From: Mesorhizobium loti R88b
GTDB taxonomy: Bacteria; Pseudomonadota; Alphaproteobacteria; Rhizobiales; Rhizobiaceae
Assembly (NCBI RefSeq): GCF_013170845.1
Contig: NZ_CP033367.1
Location: forward strand, 5,643,001 to 5,707,000
Length of the DNA stretch: 64,000 nucleotides
Direction: 5' to 3'
This document shows positions 33,760-42,610 of this stretch, one piece after another. Within the stretch, counting starts at the first letter, position 1; each line of letters begins with the position of its first letter. A model generated the notes under the pieces. That model worked only from the letters and a program-made list of their open reading frames with translations, was not told where the DNA came from and searched no databases. Position numbers and translations under genes: made by a program.

Positions 33760-35535
33760 TCACCCCTTCGGGGCAGGCACCGGCTCTGGCTTGACCTTCG
33801 GGGTTTCCTGCGCCGTGTTGGACTCGATCGGCGGCAGGCCCTTCATCAGCTTCTGCTGCAAGGTGGCCAGCACATCGGGATCAGGCTTCAGGTCGCGGGC
33901 CTGGTTCCACTGGAAGGTGGCTTCCAGCTTGCGGCCGACGCGCCAGTAGGCGTCGCCGAGATGGTCGTTGAGAACCGGATCTTCCGGCTTCAGCGAGACG
34001 GCGCGCTCCATCTCGCGCACCGAGTCATCGAACCTGCCGAGGCGGAAATAGGCCCAGCCCAGGGAATCGACGATGTAACCGTCGCTCGGCCTGAGATCGA
34101 CGGCCTTCTGGATCATCGCCAGGCCTTCCTTGAGGTTCGTGTTCATGTCGACCCAGGAATAGCCAAGATAGTTCAACACCTGCGGCTGGTCTGGCTGCAG
34201 TTCCAGTGCCCGGCGGAAATTCGGCTCGGCCTTCGGCCATTCCTTCAGGCGTTCATAGGCGATGCCGCGCTGATAGAAGATGTTCCAGTTGGCGGCGGTC
34301 GGCGTCTTCAGCACCTCGACAGCCTTGTCGTAGAGGTTGGCGGCCGAGCGGAAATCATCCTTCGAGGAATAGACCCCGCCGAGCGCCAGATAGGCGCGCA
34401 TGTCGTCGGGATGGGCGTCGACGAAGGCCTTGAGATGGGCGATCGCCTCGTCATGGCGATCGAGATCGGCAAGGTTGAGGCCGAGCTGCAGGTCCGAAAG
34501 CTCCTTCAGCGGCGAAGAATCGGGAATACGCCGGTAGAGCGCGATAGCGCCCTCGCCGTCCTTCAACTGTTCGGCAACGGCAGCGAGCTGCACGAGAGCC
34601 GCATCGCTGTCAGGCCGCAAAGCCAGGGCGTATTGCAGGTAAAGGCGGACGAACGGCTCGCCGCCACCACGGTTGAGCGCGGTAGCGAGATCTAGCAGGA
34701 TTTCGGAAGCACCATCCGACGGACCGGAAACGAAGGGCTCGATCTTGTCGCCCTTGGCGATCCTGTCGCGCAAGGCGACGATTTCCAGCTTGCCCGGCGA
34801 AAACGCCTCGGCCTGGTCAAGCACCGATATTGCCTTGGCCTTGTCGCCCTTGCGGGCCAGGAAAGAGGCATAGGCCTGCGCGTTGCGCATCCAGGTTTCA
34901 GGCGCCGCGCCGCCGGCGGTCGTGTCCTGCATCGTAGCGGCGTAGATCGCCTCGGCCTTCTCGGGCATGTTCGACGCATCGGCGATCAGCGCGCGGTGGA
35001 AGGACTTGAACAGGCCGAACCAGTCCGGTCCCTGCAACTTGTCGATGGAGGCCATCGCATCGGTGGCCTCTCCCGCGCCTTGCTGCGCCCAGCCCGACAT
35101 GACGCCGGAGATCAGCCGGTCGAGGTCTGATTCGAGCGACAGCTTGAGCCAGTACTGCGCCTTGGTGAAATCCTTCTTGTGGAAGGAATCGACCGCGAGC
35201 GCCAGGCGCGAGAAACGCTCGACGTCGGGCACTTCCTTGAGCTTGTCGGCATAGACCAGGGATTCGTCAAAGCGGCCTTGGGCGATCAGCGACAGCATCA
35301 GGCTCTGCTGCAGGCCGGTGTCGCTCGGATTAAAGGCCAAAGCCTGCTTGTAGTAGGCGATGGCGCTGTCGAGGTCGTTGTCGGCTTCGGCGATATGGGC
35401 GGCCAGATAGGCGCCCGAGAACGACGATATCTTGACCGGTTCGGTGGATTGGTTGGCATAGGCCGGCAAAGCCGAGAGCGCCATGCCTGTCACAATTGCC
35501 AGCCTCGTCAGCCAGCGCGCACGTCCTTGCTGCAT
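33760..35535 (-). CDS. Secreted tetratricopeptide repeat protein
   Basis: About 591 residues from ATG 35535 (AAAGGGAT upstream), with a signal peptide (RWLTRLAIVTGMALSALPAYA). The chain is a long series of TPR units from about residue 35 to 570; the clearest are near the end (DAYWRVGRKLEATFQWNQARDLKPD and SDGYIVDSLGWAYFRLGRFD, each under one repeat). The C-terminus is Pro/Lys/Glu-rich. Such periplasmic TPR proteins act as scaffolds in envelope assembly. The partner is unknown. It is the only gene of its unit. Confidence 0.9.
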   Translation of the reverse strand: MQQGRARWLTRLAIVTGMALSALPAYANQSTEPVKISSFSGAYLAAHIAEADNDLDSAIAYYKQALAFNPSDTGLQQSLMLSLIAQGRFDESLVYADKLKEVPDVERFSRLALAVDSFHKKDFTKAQYWLKLSLESDLDRLISGVMSGWAQQGAGEATDAMASIDKLQGPDWFGLFKSFHRALIADASNMPEKAEAIYAATMQDTTAGGAAPETWMRNAQAYASFLARKGDKAKAISVLDQAEAFSPGKLEIVALRDRIAKGDKIEPFVSGPSDGASEILLDLATALNRGGGEPFVRLYLQYALALRPDSDAALVQLAAVAEQLKDGEGAIALYRRIPDSSPLKELSDLQLGLNLADLDRHDEAIAHLKAFVDAHPDDMRAYLALGGVYSSKDDFRSAANLYDKAVEVLKTPTAANWNIFYQRGIAYERLKEWPKAEPNFRRALELQPDQPQVLNYLGYSWVDMNTNLKEGLAMIQKAVDLRPSDGYIVDSLGWAYFRLGRFDDSVREMERAVSLKPEDPVLNDHLGDAYWRVGRKLEATFQWNQARDLKPDPDVLATLQQKLMKGLPPIESNTAQETPKVKPEPVPAPKG

Positions 35536-35650
35536 CGTATCCCTTTCAGCCAGGCGCCATCTCCGCATCAGCGGGATCGACGTAAGACTCGATCTTTCCG
35601 GGCAAAGCATGGCCTTTTTGGGGTCGCGCTTCAATCCGCCTGAAATTCAC

Positions 35651-35667
35651 AATCGGGTCACCCGATT
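35651..35667. promoter_or_regulatory. Perfect palindrome upstream of the TPR gene
   Basis: AATCGGGTCACCCGATT is a perfect 17-base palindrome with a single central base, 116 bases before the TPR gene start. It has the form of a dimeric-repressor operator; no regulator can be assigned. Confidence 0.4.
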
Positions 35668-35719
35668 AACAAACCATGGCTGGAAGGGACATTCGGTCAC
35701 TGAAAAGCCGGCGTCAAGG

Positions 35720-36157
35720 TCAACACGGCACGATGGATCGCTGTACCTTCGTATCGGCAAAGCCGCCGGCCGCAATAGTGCTGCACAGCTCGTTCCATTC
35801 GCAGCCGTCGCAGGCCTTGCGTACGCTACCAGCAGAAAACGCCTGTCGCATCCGCTCCAGGATTGCCGCATCGAGATCGAAGCGGATACCGGCCTGGATT
35901 GATCGAGCCAGCAAATCCCCGACATCGAGCGCAGCAAGCCGGTCCCGTTCGATGACGCTCTCGCCCAGACAATGCGGCTCCGGCTCATCGAGCAACGACG
36001 CGCAGATGTCGTCCGGGCCCGAAACGAGGAGGATGTCCTCGCCCCGGCTCATGCGCTCCGCGATCGCGTCATAATTGGCGGTGAAGGCGGGGCTGTATCC
36101 CTTGCCCACATAGGTGAGCAGGCAAAGGAGGTGATGGGCGCGCAGCCTGATCGTCAC
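35720..36157 (-). CDS. DUF1284 domain protein, possible iron-sulfur protein
   Basis: A 145-residue protein from GTG 36157, whose GTGA overlaps the bioY stop, so the two are coupled. It begins MTIRLRAHHLLCLLTYVGKGYS, the DUF1284 signature, and has cysteines at LLC, DDIC, HCLG, KACDGCEW, LCST and the C-terminal Cys. Several of these (CDGCEWNELC) could hold an iron-sulfur cluster. The function is unknown. Its link to bioY suggests a role near biotin uptake or use, but this is inference from position. Confidence 0.85.
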   Translation of the reverse strand: MTIRLRAHHLLCLLTYVGKGYSPAFTANYDAIAERMSRGEDILLVSGPDDICASLLDEPEPHCLGESVIERDRLAALDVGDLLARSIQAGIRFDLDAAILERMRQAFSAGSVRKACDGCEWNELCSTIAAGGFADTKVQRSIVPC

Positions 36158-36747
36158 GGATTGGCCGACTTCGCCTTGCCGCCGCGGAGCGCCATCAGTG
36201 TCGCGGCGCCGAGCGCCGACTTGAGCAAGCCGCCGACGATGAACGGCAGGAAGCCGAAGGTGATGGCCTGATCGGCTCCAATCATGACCGCAAGCCAGGC
36301 CGTGCCGAGAACAAGGCAGGCAAGGTTGCCGAGCAGCATGGCAACGAAGGCAAGCACCACCCTGTTGCCGTTCCAGCCGCGTTCGGCCAGCCAGCCGACC
36401 TGCGCGCCGACAACCGGGAAAGAAAAGAGATAACCACCGGTCGGTCCGACGAAATAGGATGCACCCGCTGCTCCTCCAGACAGAACCGGAAAGCCGACCG
36501 CGCCCTCGACCAGCCAGGCAGCGATGGTGACCGCGCCAAGTCGCCAGCCATAGAGCGCACCGATGAGCGTTACGGCGAAGGTCTGCATGGTGACAGGGAC
36601 CGGCACCATCGGCACTTCGATGTAGGACGCCAGCGCCAGGAACAGCGTGCCGAGCACGACGGCGCCGGCCTGCCAGGCGAGCGAACGATCCTGGAGCCGG
36701 AGCGGGCTGAAGGAGGGCTTGCGGGACGTAAATGCTATGTCTGTCAT
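36154..36747 (-). CDS. bioY: Biotin transporter S component
   Basis: BioY is the membrane protein that binds biotin in ECF-type transporters; it can work alone at reduced rate. The 197-residue protein has six hydrophobic helices and the family stretches YIEVPMVPVPVTMQTFAV (about 42-59) and GPTGGYLFSFPVVGAQVGWL (about 101-120). bioM and bioN are not in the window. A BioR box lies 25 bases before the start and the bioR gene follows upstream, so biotin repression is expected. Confidence 0.95.
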   Translation of the reverse strand: MTDIAFTSRKPSFSPLRLQDRSLAWQAGAVVLGTLFLALASYIEVPMVPVPVTMQTFAVTLIGALYGWRLGAVTIAAWLVEGAVGFPVLSGGAAGASYFVGPTGGYLFSFPVVGAQVGWLAERGWNGNRVVLAFVAMLLGNLACLVLGTAWLAVMIGADQAITFGFLPFIVGGLLKSALGAATLMALRGGKAKSANP

Positions 36748-36771
36748 GGGGATCCTTCGATCGATCTAAAA

Positions 36772-36781
36772 TTATAGATAA
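36772..36781. promoter_or_regulatory. BioR box upstream of bioY
   Basis: TTATAGATAA matches the BioR operator known in alphaproteobacteria (consensus close to TTATCTATAA/TTATAGATAA). It is 25 bases from the bioY start codon. The same ten bases occur before bioR. Confidence 0.88.
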
Positions 36782-36871
36782 TTTCTGCTTTCGATCTATT
36801 ATCGAATCCACATTTCCCGGGAGATAGCAAGCCTCGCTGTGCAAAGACTGCTCAGTGCTTTTTGTTTTGCG

Positions 36872-36913
36872 TAGTTTCCGGACGGAAAACCGTTTCACGG
36901 TTTTCCTGGACTG
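36872..36913. repeat. Degenerate rhizobial palindrome after bioR
   Basis: GGAAAACCG (36884-36892) and CGGTTTTCC (36898-36906) form a perfect 9-bp stem, flanked by further imperfect pairing. It lies next to the bioR stop codon and has no T-run. It resembles a dispersed intergenic palindrome of Rhizobiales. Confidence 0.5.
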
Positions 36914-36914
36914 C

Positions 36915-37583
36915 CTAGCCGACGATGGCAAAGGCTTCGCGCGTCGTACCGGAGGCCGTCTTGACCGGCTTGCGGCCAATCCACTGGACGTGCTGCCCCA
37001 GTGTTACAGCGGCCGAATCTGTGTTTCCCTGCCGCAAGGCCGCTAATATCGCGCGGTGGTCCTGGTCCGTGCGCGTCTCCCAGTCCGAGCGCCATGCCGC
37101 GAACAGGAAGCGGGCGCTGGCGGCGTGCAGGTCATCGATGGTGGCAAGCAGGCGCGGCATCGCGCATGGCGCCAGGATCAAGCGGTGAAAGGCGCGATTG
37201 GCTTCTTCCCACGACCGGACATCGCGGGATTTGTCACCGGCCTTTGTCGCCTCTTCGGCCTGGTGGAGAATGGCTGAAGTCAGGTGCGGCGCAGCATGAC
37301 GCAGCGCCAGCACTTCGAGTGCGGCCCGCATTTCGGCGACTTCCTTGACTTCGCCGAGATCAAAAGCCGCGACACGCACGCCGCGGCGCGGCTCGCTGAC
37401 AGCCAGCCCTTGCGCCTCAAGGCGGCGGAACGCCTCGCGCACCGGAACATGGCTGGTGTGGAATTCCTCGGCGATATGGTCCTGCCGAAGCCGGGCCCCA
37501 GGTTCGATCGCGCCCGAAATGATGCGATCCGCCAGCGCCTTGCTGATGCGCACCGCGATGGTGTCGTCCGTGCCCTTTGCCAT
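36915..37583 (-). CDS. bioR: GntR-family biotin regulator BioR
   Basis: A 222-residue regulator: an N-terminal GntR winged helix (ISKALADRIISGAIEPGARL, then HVPVREAFRRLEAQGL) and a C-terminal all-helical FCD domain from about residue 75. The pairing with bioY and identical TTATAGATAA boxes before both genes identify it as BioR, which represses biotin genes in Agrobacterium, Brucella and relatives. Its own box begins four bases from its start codon, so it is autoregulated. The FCD histidines may bind a metal. Confidence 0.92.
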   Translation of the reverse strand: MAKGTDDTIAVRISKALADRIISGAIEPGARLRQDHIAEEFHTSHVPVREAFRRLEAQGLAVSEPRRGVRVAAFDLGEVKEVAEMRAALEVLALRHAAPHLTSAILHQAEEATKAGDKSRDVRSWEEANRAFHRLILAPCAMPRLLATIDDLHAASARFLFAAWRSDWETRTDQDHRAILAALRQGNTDSAAVTLGQHVQWIGRKPVKTASGTTREAFAIVG

Positions 37584-37586
37584 GTT

Positions 37587-37596
37587 TTATAGATAA
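37587..37596. promoter_or_regulatory. BioR box upstream of bioR
   Basis: TTATAGATAA, identical to the bioY box, ends four bases before the bioR start codon. Binding here would block translation-proximal transcription, as expected for autoregulation. Confidence 0.88.
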
Positions 37597-37694
37597 TTTG
37601 CGGCAGGGCAGCTTGTCGAGACGGCGAGACCGGTATTCGCAAGTTTGCTGCCTCCGGCGCAATCCAGAGGAAGCCCGCGAAAAGGCCGGCCTTC

Positions 37695-38711
37695 TCAGTT
37701 CACCCGGCTGATGCAGAAATCGATGACGTCGATCAGCGCCGATTTCTGCGGCGTCGCTTCCAACGGCGCCAGCGCGTCGCGGGCGATCTCGCCGAAATGG
37801 CGGGCGCGCCCGATCGTGTCGGCAATGGCGCCGTGGCGGGTCATCAGGCCGATCGCCTTTTCCAGGCCCGCGTCGTCGACGACATTGTCCTCGATGGCGC
37901 GCTTCCAGAAGGTGCGCTCGGCCTTGGTGCCGCGCCGGTAGGCGAGGATGACCGGCAAGGTCACCTTGCCCTCGCGGAAATCGTCGCCGACATTCTTGCC
38001 CAGATCCTTGCTGGTGCCGCCATAGTCCAGCGCATCGTCGATGAGCTGGAAGGCAAGGCCGAGATTCATGCCGTAGGAGCGAAGTGCGGCACGATCATTG
38101 CGGGTTGCCTGGGCGATGACAGGGCCAACTTCGGCGGCAGCTGAAAACAGCGCCGCCGTCTTGGCCTTGATGACGGCGAAATGCTCGTCCTCGGTGGTTT
38201 CGAGGTTCTTCGCGGCGGCAAGCTGCATGACCTCGCCTTCGGCGATGATCGAGGCGGCGCTCGACAGGATGTCGAGCGCTTCGAGCGAGCCGACATCGAC
38301 CATCATGCGGAAGGCCTGGCCGAGCAGGAAGTCGCCGACCAGGACGCTGGCCTGGTTGCCCCAGATCATGCGGGCGGTTTTCTTGCCGCGGCGCATGCCG
38401 CTCTCGTCGACCACGTCATCGTGAAGAAGCGTCGCCGTGTGCATGAACTCGACCGAGGTGGCGAGCTTGACGTGGCCTTCGCCGGCATAGCCGAACATCT
38501 GCGCGGCGGCGAGCGTCAGCATCGGCCGCAGCCGCTTGCCGCCGGACGAGATAAGGTGGTTGGCGACTTCCGGGATCATCTGGACGTCGGAACCGGCCTT
38601 GGACAGGATGAGTTCGTTGACGCGCCCCATGTCGGCTGACGTCAGATCGATCAGATCCTTGATGGAGGCGGGTTCCCGCTTCCCGTTTTCGATGTTGAGA
38701 ACGACACCCAC
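37695..38711 (-). CDS. Polyprenyl diphosphate synthase (octaprenyl/decaprenyl type)
   Basis: A trans-prenyltransferase that makes the long isoprenoid tail of ubiquinone from IPP. About 338 residues from GTG 38711 (GGGAG upstream); GTG 38720 overlaps the ribosome binding site. The first Asp-rich motif is LLHDDVVDES (about residues 92-101), GGKRLRP precedes it, and the second is LIDDALDYGG (about 218-227). Rhizobia usually carry decaprenyl ubiquinone (Q10), so decaprenyl synthase is likely, though product length cannot be read with certainty. Confidence 0.92.
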   Translation of the reverse strand: MGVVLNIENGKREPASIKDLIDLTSADMGRVNELILSKAGSDVQMIPEVANHLISSGGKRLRPMLTLAAAQMFGYAGEGHVKLATSVEFMHTATLLHDDVVDESGMRRGKKTARMIWGNQASVLVGDFLLGQAFRMMVDVGSLEALDILSSAASIIAEGEVMQLAAAKNLETTEDEHFAVIKAKTAALFSAAAEVGPVIAQATRNDRAALRSYGMNLGLAFQLIDDALDYGGTSKDLGKNVGDDFREGKVTLPVILAYRRGTKAERTFWKRAIEDNVVDDAGLEKAIGLMTRHGAIADTIGRARHFGEIARDALAPLEATPQKSALIDVIDFCISRVN

Positions 38712-38918
38712 GACAATCACTCCCGTCTTGGTATAACGCGTGCGACGGCACCCTTAGTCCCTTGCCTGGACTCTAGGGCGGCGGATATGGCCACGGCAAG
38801 TGGCGAATTGGCGCGGCGGCGGTGACAGCGTGTCAACGGGCGCCCAAACAGAGCCTGTTCTGCCATGGAAATCGGCGTGCCCGTTTACATCGGCGCCGCA
38901 AACTGAAAGTTTCGTCCG

Positions 38919-39143
38919 ATGATAGAACTTGTCCGCACCAACGATGCCGTGATCATCTCCTTTGTCGAATCGCTGATGCGCGACGCTGGCATCGCCTGCT
39001 TTGTCGCCGATCAGAATATGAGCATTCTGGAAGGGTCGATCGGTCTTCTGCAGAAGCGCGTCATGGTCGACGCCGACCACGCCGATGCGGCGCGGCGCAT
39101 TCTGAAAGACGCCGGCATCGAGAACGAAATCCGCCAGAAGTAA
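38919..39143 (+). CDS. DUF2007 family protein
   Basis: A 74-residue protein beginning MIELVRTNDAVIISFVESLM, with the alternating beta-alpha-beta pattern of DUF2007, PII-like small proteins of unknown role. The C-terminal RVMVDADHADAARRILKDAG is the most conserved part. Its TAA shares one base with the ATG of the following methyltransferase gene, so translation is coupled. The 207-base region before it is shared with the divergent prenyl synthase gene. Confidence 0.88.
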   Translation: MIELVRTNDAVIISFVESLMRDAGIACFVADQNMSILEGSIGLLQKRVMVDADHADAARRILKDAGIENEIRQK

Positions 39144-39943
39144 TGGCTGAAACGAGCGCCGCCCTTATTCCCGATACGCCGGCCCACACGGTCGATGCCT
39201 TCCATCGTGGCCGGTTCTGGCTCGTGCAGCCCAAGCATGGCGGTCATCGCGCCGGCATGGATGCGATGATGCTGGCGGCGTCCGTGCCATCCTCGTTTGG
39301 TAGGCGCCTCGCCGATTTTGGCGCTGGCGCCGGTGCTGCCGGCCTCGCTGTGCTGTCGCGCTGCTCGGCTGCCCAGGCAGTGCTTGTCGAACGCGCACCG
39401 GAAATGGCGGCCTTCGCGGCGGCTACCCTTGCCCATCCCGGCAATGCCCATCTCAGTAATCGCGCGTGCGTGCTTGTCGCCGATGTCACACTATCCGGCC
39501 AGGCGCGCGCTACGGCCGGCCTCGCCGACAATGATTTCGACTTCGTCATCATGAATCCGCCTTTCAATGCCGCCCGCGACCGCGCCACGCCAGACCGCCT
39601 GCGAAAGGAAGCGCATGTCATGGAGGACGGGCTGTTCGAGAGCTGGATCCGCAGCGCGGCGGCCGTGACCAGGCCGCGCGGCGGACTGGCCGTCATCGCA
39701 CGGCCCGAACAGCTAAGCGCCATTCTCGACGCGATGTCAGGCCGGTTCGGCGATGCCGAGATGCTCGCCGTCCACCCTCGCCCCGACGCGGCGGCGATCC
39801 GCATTATTGTGCGGGCAGCACTCGGCGCGCGCGGAAAACTTGCCATCCGACCGCCGCTGATGCTTCACGCGCAATCGGGCAACAGACCCGATGAGCGCAG
39901 CGAAATGATCACCAACGGTCTCGCCTCACTGTTTGGAGATTGA
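39143..39943 (+). CDS. SAM-dependent methyltransferase (TrmN6-like)
   Basis: A 266-residue class I methyltransferase. The SAM-binding motif I is ADFGAGAGAAGLA (about residues 52-64) and the catalytic motif is FVIMNPPFN (about 134-142). NPPF is found in enzymes that methylate exocyclic amino groups of adenine, cytosine or glutamine. It is close to the E. coli TrmN6 type that modifies A37 of tRNA-Val. It starts inside the stop of the DUF2007 gene. The exact RNA or protein target remains to be shown. Confidence 0.88.
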   Translation: MAETSAALIPDTPAHTVDAFHRGRFWLVQPKHGGHRAGMDAMMLAASVPSSFGRRLADFGAGAGAAGLAVLSRCSAAQAVLVERAPEMAAFAAATLAHPGNAHLSNRACVLVADVTLSGQARATAGLADNDFDFVIMNPPFNAARDRATPDRLRKEAHVMEDGLFESWIRSAAAVTRPRGGLAVIARPEQLSAILDAMSGRFGDAEMLAVHPRPDAAAIRIIVRAALGARGKLAIRPPLMLHAQSGNRPDERSEMITNGLASLFGD

Positions 39944-40022
39944 GCTATTCTGGCCGGCCGCATTGCTGTTGGCCGGGAAATCCCTACATGCCTGCAACCC
40001 ACCGACCGGAGACCGCGCCCTC

Positions 40023-40877
40023 GTGAAACGTCTTTTCAACCGCTTGCTGCCGAAATCCTGGCGCTCCACCGTCGTCACCATTCCGGTCATCCGGCTGCAT
40101 GGCACCATCATGTCGGGCGGCCAGTTCCGGCAGAACCTGTCGCTGGCTTCCACCGCCGGCCTCATCGAAAAGGCCTTTTCCTTCGACGCGCCGGCGGTCG
40201 CCGTCTCGATCAATTCGCCCGGCGGCTCGCCGGTGCAGTCGCGGCTGATCTTCAAGCGCATCCGCGACCTGGCGGTTGAAAAAAACAAGAGGGTGCTGGT
40301 CTTCGTCGAGGATGTCGCGGCCTCCGGCGGTTACATGATCGCGGTCGCCGGCGACGAGATTTTTGCTGATCCCTCCTCCATCGTCGGCTCGATCGGCGTG
40401 GTCTCGGCCTCGTTCGGTTTCCCGGAAATGATGAAGAAGATCGGCGTCGAGCGTCGCGTACATACCGCCGGTCAGAACAAGGCGGTGCTCGATCCGTTCA
40501 AGCCCGAGAAGAAGGAAGACGTCGAGCGGCTGAAGGCGTTGCAGCTCGAGGTCCACGAAACCTTCATCGATCTGGTCAAGGAGCGGCGCGGCACGAAGCT
40601 GAAGGACGATCCGGACCTGTTCACCGGCCTGTTCTGGACTGGCAAGAGAGGCCTGGAGCTCGGCCTCGTCGATGCGCTCGGTGACATGCGCACCGTGCTG
40701 AAGACCCGGTTCGGGGCAAAGACCCAGCTCAGGCTGGTCTCGGCGCCGCGCGGTTTCCTCAGCCGCTTCGGCCTGTTCGGCTCGCATTTTTCGGCGCCCG
40801 ATATCGCCGCGGCTGCCGTAGGCGGTGTCATCGATGCGGCGGAAGAGCGCGCATTGTGGTCGCGCTTCGGGCTTTGA
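40023..40877 (+). CDS. S49 family peptidase (SohB/SppA-like)
   Basis: A 284-residue serine peptidase of the signal-peptide-peptidase group. The start is GTG 40023 with GGAGA upstream. SINSPGGSP (about residues 60-68) is the oxyanion region; the nucleophile Ser is in VAASGGYMIA (about 98-107); the general-base Lys is probably in the VGSIGVV...K stretch. There is a weak N-terminal anchor. Such enzymes clear cut signal peptides in the membrane. A small membrane protein gene follows. Confidence 0.9.
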   Translation: MKRLFNRLLPKSWRSTVVTIPVIRLHGTIMSGGQFRQNLSLASTAGLIEKAFSFDAPAVAVSINSPGGSPVQSRLIFKRIRDLAVEKNKRVLVFVEDVAASGGYMIAVAGDEIFADPSSIVGSIGVVSASFGFPEMMKKIGVERRVHTAGQNKAVLDPFKPEKKEDVERLKALQLEVHETFIDLVKERRGTKLKDDPDLFTGLFWTGKRGLELGLVDALGDMRTVLKTRFGAKTQLRLVSAPRGFLSRFGLFGSHFSAPDIAAAAVGGVIDAAEERALWSRFGL

Positions 40878-40960
40878 AAAGCCGACGAAACCGTCTACCA
40901 TGAGTGCTTAATCGTCCCGACCGGCCGCCTTTGCCGGCCCAGCGTGGGAGGAGTTTTGGC

Positions 40961-41146
40961 ATGCCGCAGATCATTTTCTTCACCGTCGTTGGCGTCGCCG
41001 CCTATTTCGGCTACCGCACGTTCGTGCGCGAAGCCGAACGCGTGACGGCCAAGGTGCGGCGCACCGAAAAGCAGGCGGCCAACGGCGCGATGGGAACGCT
41101 GGTCAAGGATCCGAAGACCGGCGAATACCGGCTGGCCAAGGACTAA
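40961..41146 (+). CDS. Small membrane-anchored protein of unknown function
   Basis: A 61-residue protein. Residues 2-20 (PQIIFFTVVGVAAYFGYRT) are a membrane helix; the rest is basic and helical and ends with LVKDPKTGEYRLAKD. ATG 40961 is preceded by a strong GGAGGAG. This small protein type recurs after S49 peptidase genes in Rhizobiales, as I recall. The function is unknown; the C-terminal tail resembles that of PspC/YgaP-like small helpers only loosely. Confidence 0.8.
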   Translation: MPQIIFFTVVGVAAYFGYRTFVREAERVTAKVRRTEKQAANGAMGTLVKDPKTGEYRLAKD

Positions 41147-41172
41147 CTATCATCCCCGATACGACTGACGCC

Positions 41173-42060
41173 GTGGACACCGAGATCGGTTCGCGTACTT
41201 GGCCTGCGCCTGCCAAGATCAATCTGGCGCTGCACGTCACCGGCAGACGTCCTGACGGCTATCACCTGATCGAAAGCCTGGCGGTGTTCACGCGCTTTGG
41301 CGACCGGGTCGAGATCGCGCTAGCCGGCAGCGACGATTTCACCGTGTCGGGGCGCTACGCGCCGGCGGTTCCCCTGGACGCCAACAATCTGGTGCTAAAG
41401 GCGCGCGATGCGCTGCGACGAGCGGCCGGGGCCGAAAGAACCCCTCCGGTCTCTATAAAGCTCGAAAAGAACCTGCCGGTTGCCTCCGGAGTCGGCGGCG
41501 GGTCGAGCGACGCGGCGGCCGTGCTGCGCGGGCTGGTAGAAACATGGGATCTGGAAATCGATGGAGCCGAGCTGGCGCGGGTCGGCCTCTCGCTTGGCGC
41601 CGATGTGCCGATGTGCCTGGCGGCGAAGCCGCTGGTGGCGCGCGGCATTGGTGACGAACTGTCGATGGTCCCTGACTTTTCGGCACTGGGACTGGTGCTG
41701 GTCAACCCGGGCACACCGGTCCCGACGGCCGATGTCTTCGCGGCACTTTCCCGTCGCGACAATGAACCCTTGCCGCCGCTGCCGCGCAGCATCGATTTTC
41801 ACAGCCTGCGCAACTGGCTGGAGATCACCCGCAACGATCTCGAGCCGGCGGCCCTTGCGATGCAGCCCGCCATAGGCAGGGCGCTTTCGTGGCTTGATAA
41901 GGCTGGATCGGGGTTCTCACGCATGTCGGGATCGGGCGCGACATGCTTCGGCCTGTTCGAGACCGGCAATGTCGCCAAGCGCGCGGCCGCCGAGATTCGC
42001 AACCGCCAGCCCGACTGGTTCGTCGCGGCGACGCGCAGCATGACATCAGAGGCCGAGTGA
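41173..42060 (+). CDS. ispE: 4-diphosphocytidyl-2-C-methyl-D-erythritol kinase
   Basis: IspE phosphorylates CDP-methylerythritol in the MEP pathway. The 295-residue GHMP kinase has WPAPAKINLALHVTGRRPDGYH (split over residues 9-30), the ATP loop LPVASGVGGGSSDAAA (about 99-114) and the C-terminal SGSGATCFGLFE (about 254-265). The start is GTG 41173. It is followed two bases after its stop by moaB. Together with dxs at the left edge it shows the MEP route is used. Confidence 0.95.
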   Translation: MDTEIGSRTWPAPAKINLALHVTGRRPDGYHLIESLAVFTRFGDRVEIALAGSDDFTVSGRYAPAVPLDANNLVLKARDALRRAAGAERTPPVSIKLEKNLPVASGVGGGSSDAAAVLRGLVETWDLEIDGAELARVGLSLGADVPMCLAAKPLVARGIGDELSMVPDFSALGLVLVNPGTPVPTADVFAALSRRDNEPLPPLPRSIDFHSLRNWLEITRNDLEPAALAMQPAIGRALSWLDKAGSGFSRMSGSGATCFGLFETGNVAKRAAAEIRNRQPDWFVAATRSMTSEAE

Positions 42061-42061
42061 G

Positions 42062-42607
42062 ATGGCCAAGATAGACGAAAGCCGGTCCTTCGTCCCCGTG
42101 CGCATCGCGGTGCTGACGGTATCGGACACACGCAGCCTCGCCGACGACAAATCCGGCCAGACGCTGGCCGACCGCATCACCGAAGCCGGCCACATCCTGG
42201 CCGCCCGCGATATCGTCACCGACGACCGCGACAAAATCCGCGACACGGTGCTAGCGTGGTCGCGGGACAAAAACATCGACGTCGTCATCACCACCGGCGG
42301 CACCGGCTTTACCGGCCGCGACGTGACGCCGGAGGCGCTGGAGCCGATCTTCGAAAAGCGCATGGACGGCTTTTCGGAAGTGTTCCACCGCATCTCCTAC
42401 GACAAGATCGGCACCTCGACGATCCAGAGCCGGGCGACCGGTGGCGTCGTCAACGCCACCTTCGTCTTCGTGCTGCCGGGTTCGCCCGGCGCCTGCAAGG
42501 ACGCCTGGGACGGCATCCTCAAGGCGCAGCTCGATTACCGCCACATGCCGTGCAACTTCGTCGAGATCATGCCGCGCCTGGACGAGCATCTGCGGCGGGG
42601 CAAATAG
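42062..42607 (+). CDS. moaB: Molybdenum cofactor biosynthesis protein B
   Basis: MoaB adenylates molybdopterin (in many bacteria a back-up of MogA). The 181-residue MoCF-fold protein has VLTVSDTRS (about residues 18-26), the molybdopterin loop VVITTGGTGFTGRDVTPEA (about 75-93) and VFVLPGSPGACKDAW (about 136-150). The start lies two bases after the ispE stop, so the genes form an operon although they act in different pathways. It faces a PhyH-like gene three bases beyond its stop. Confidence 0.94.
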   Translation: MAKIDESRSFVPVRIAVLTVSDTRSLADDKSGQTLADRITEAGHILAARDIVTDDRDKIRDTVLAWSRDKNIDVVITTGGTGFTGRDVTPEALEPIFEKRMDGFSEVFHRISYDKIGTSTIQSRATGGVVNATFVFVLPGSPGACKDAWDGILKAQLDYRHMPCNFVEIMPRLDEHLRRGK

Positions 42608-42610
42608 CCC

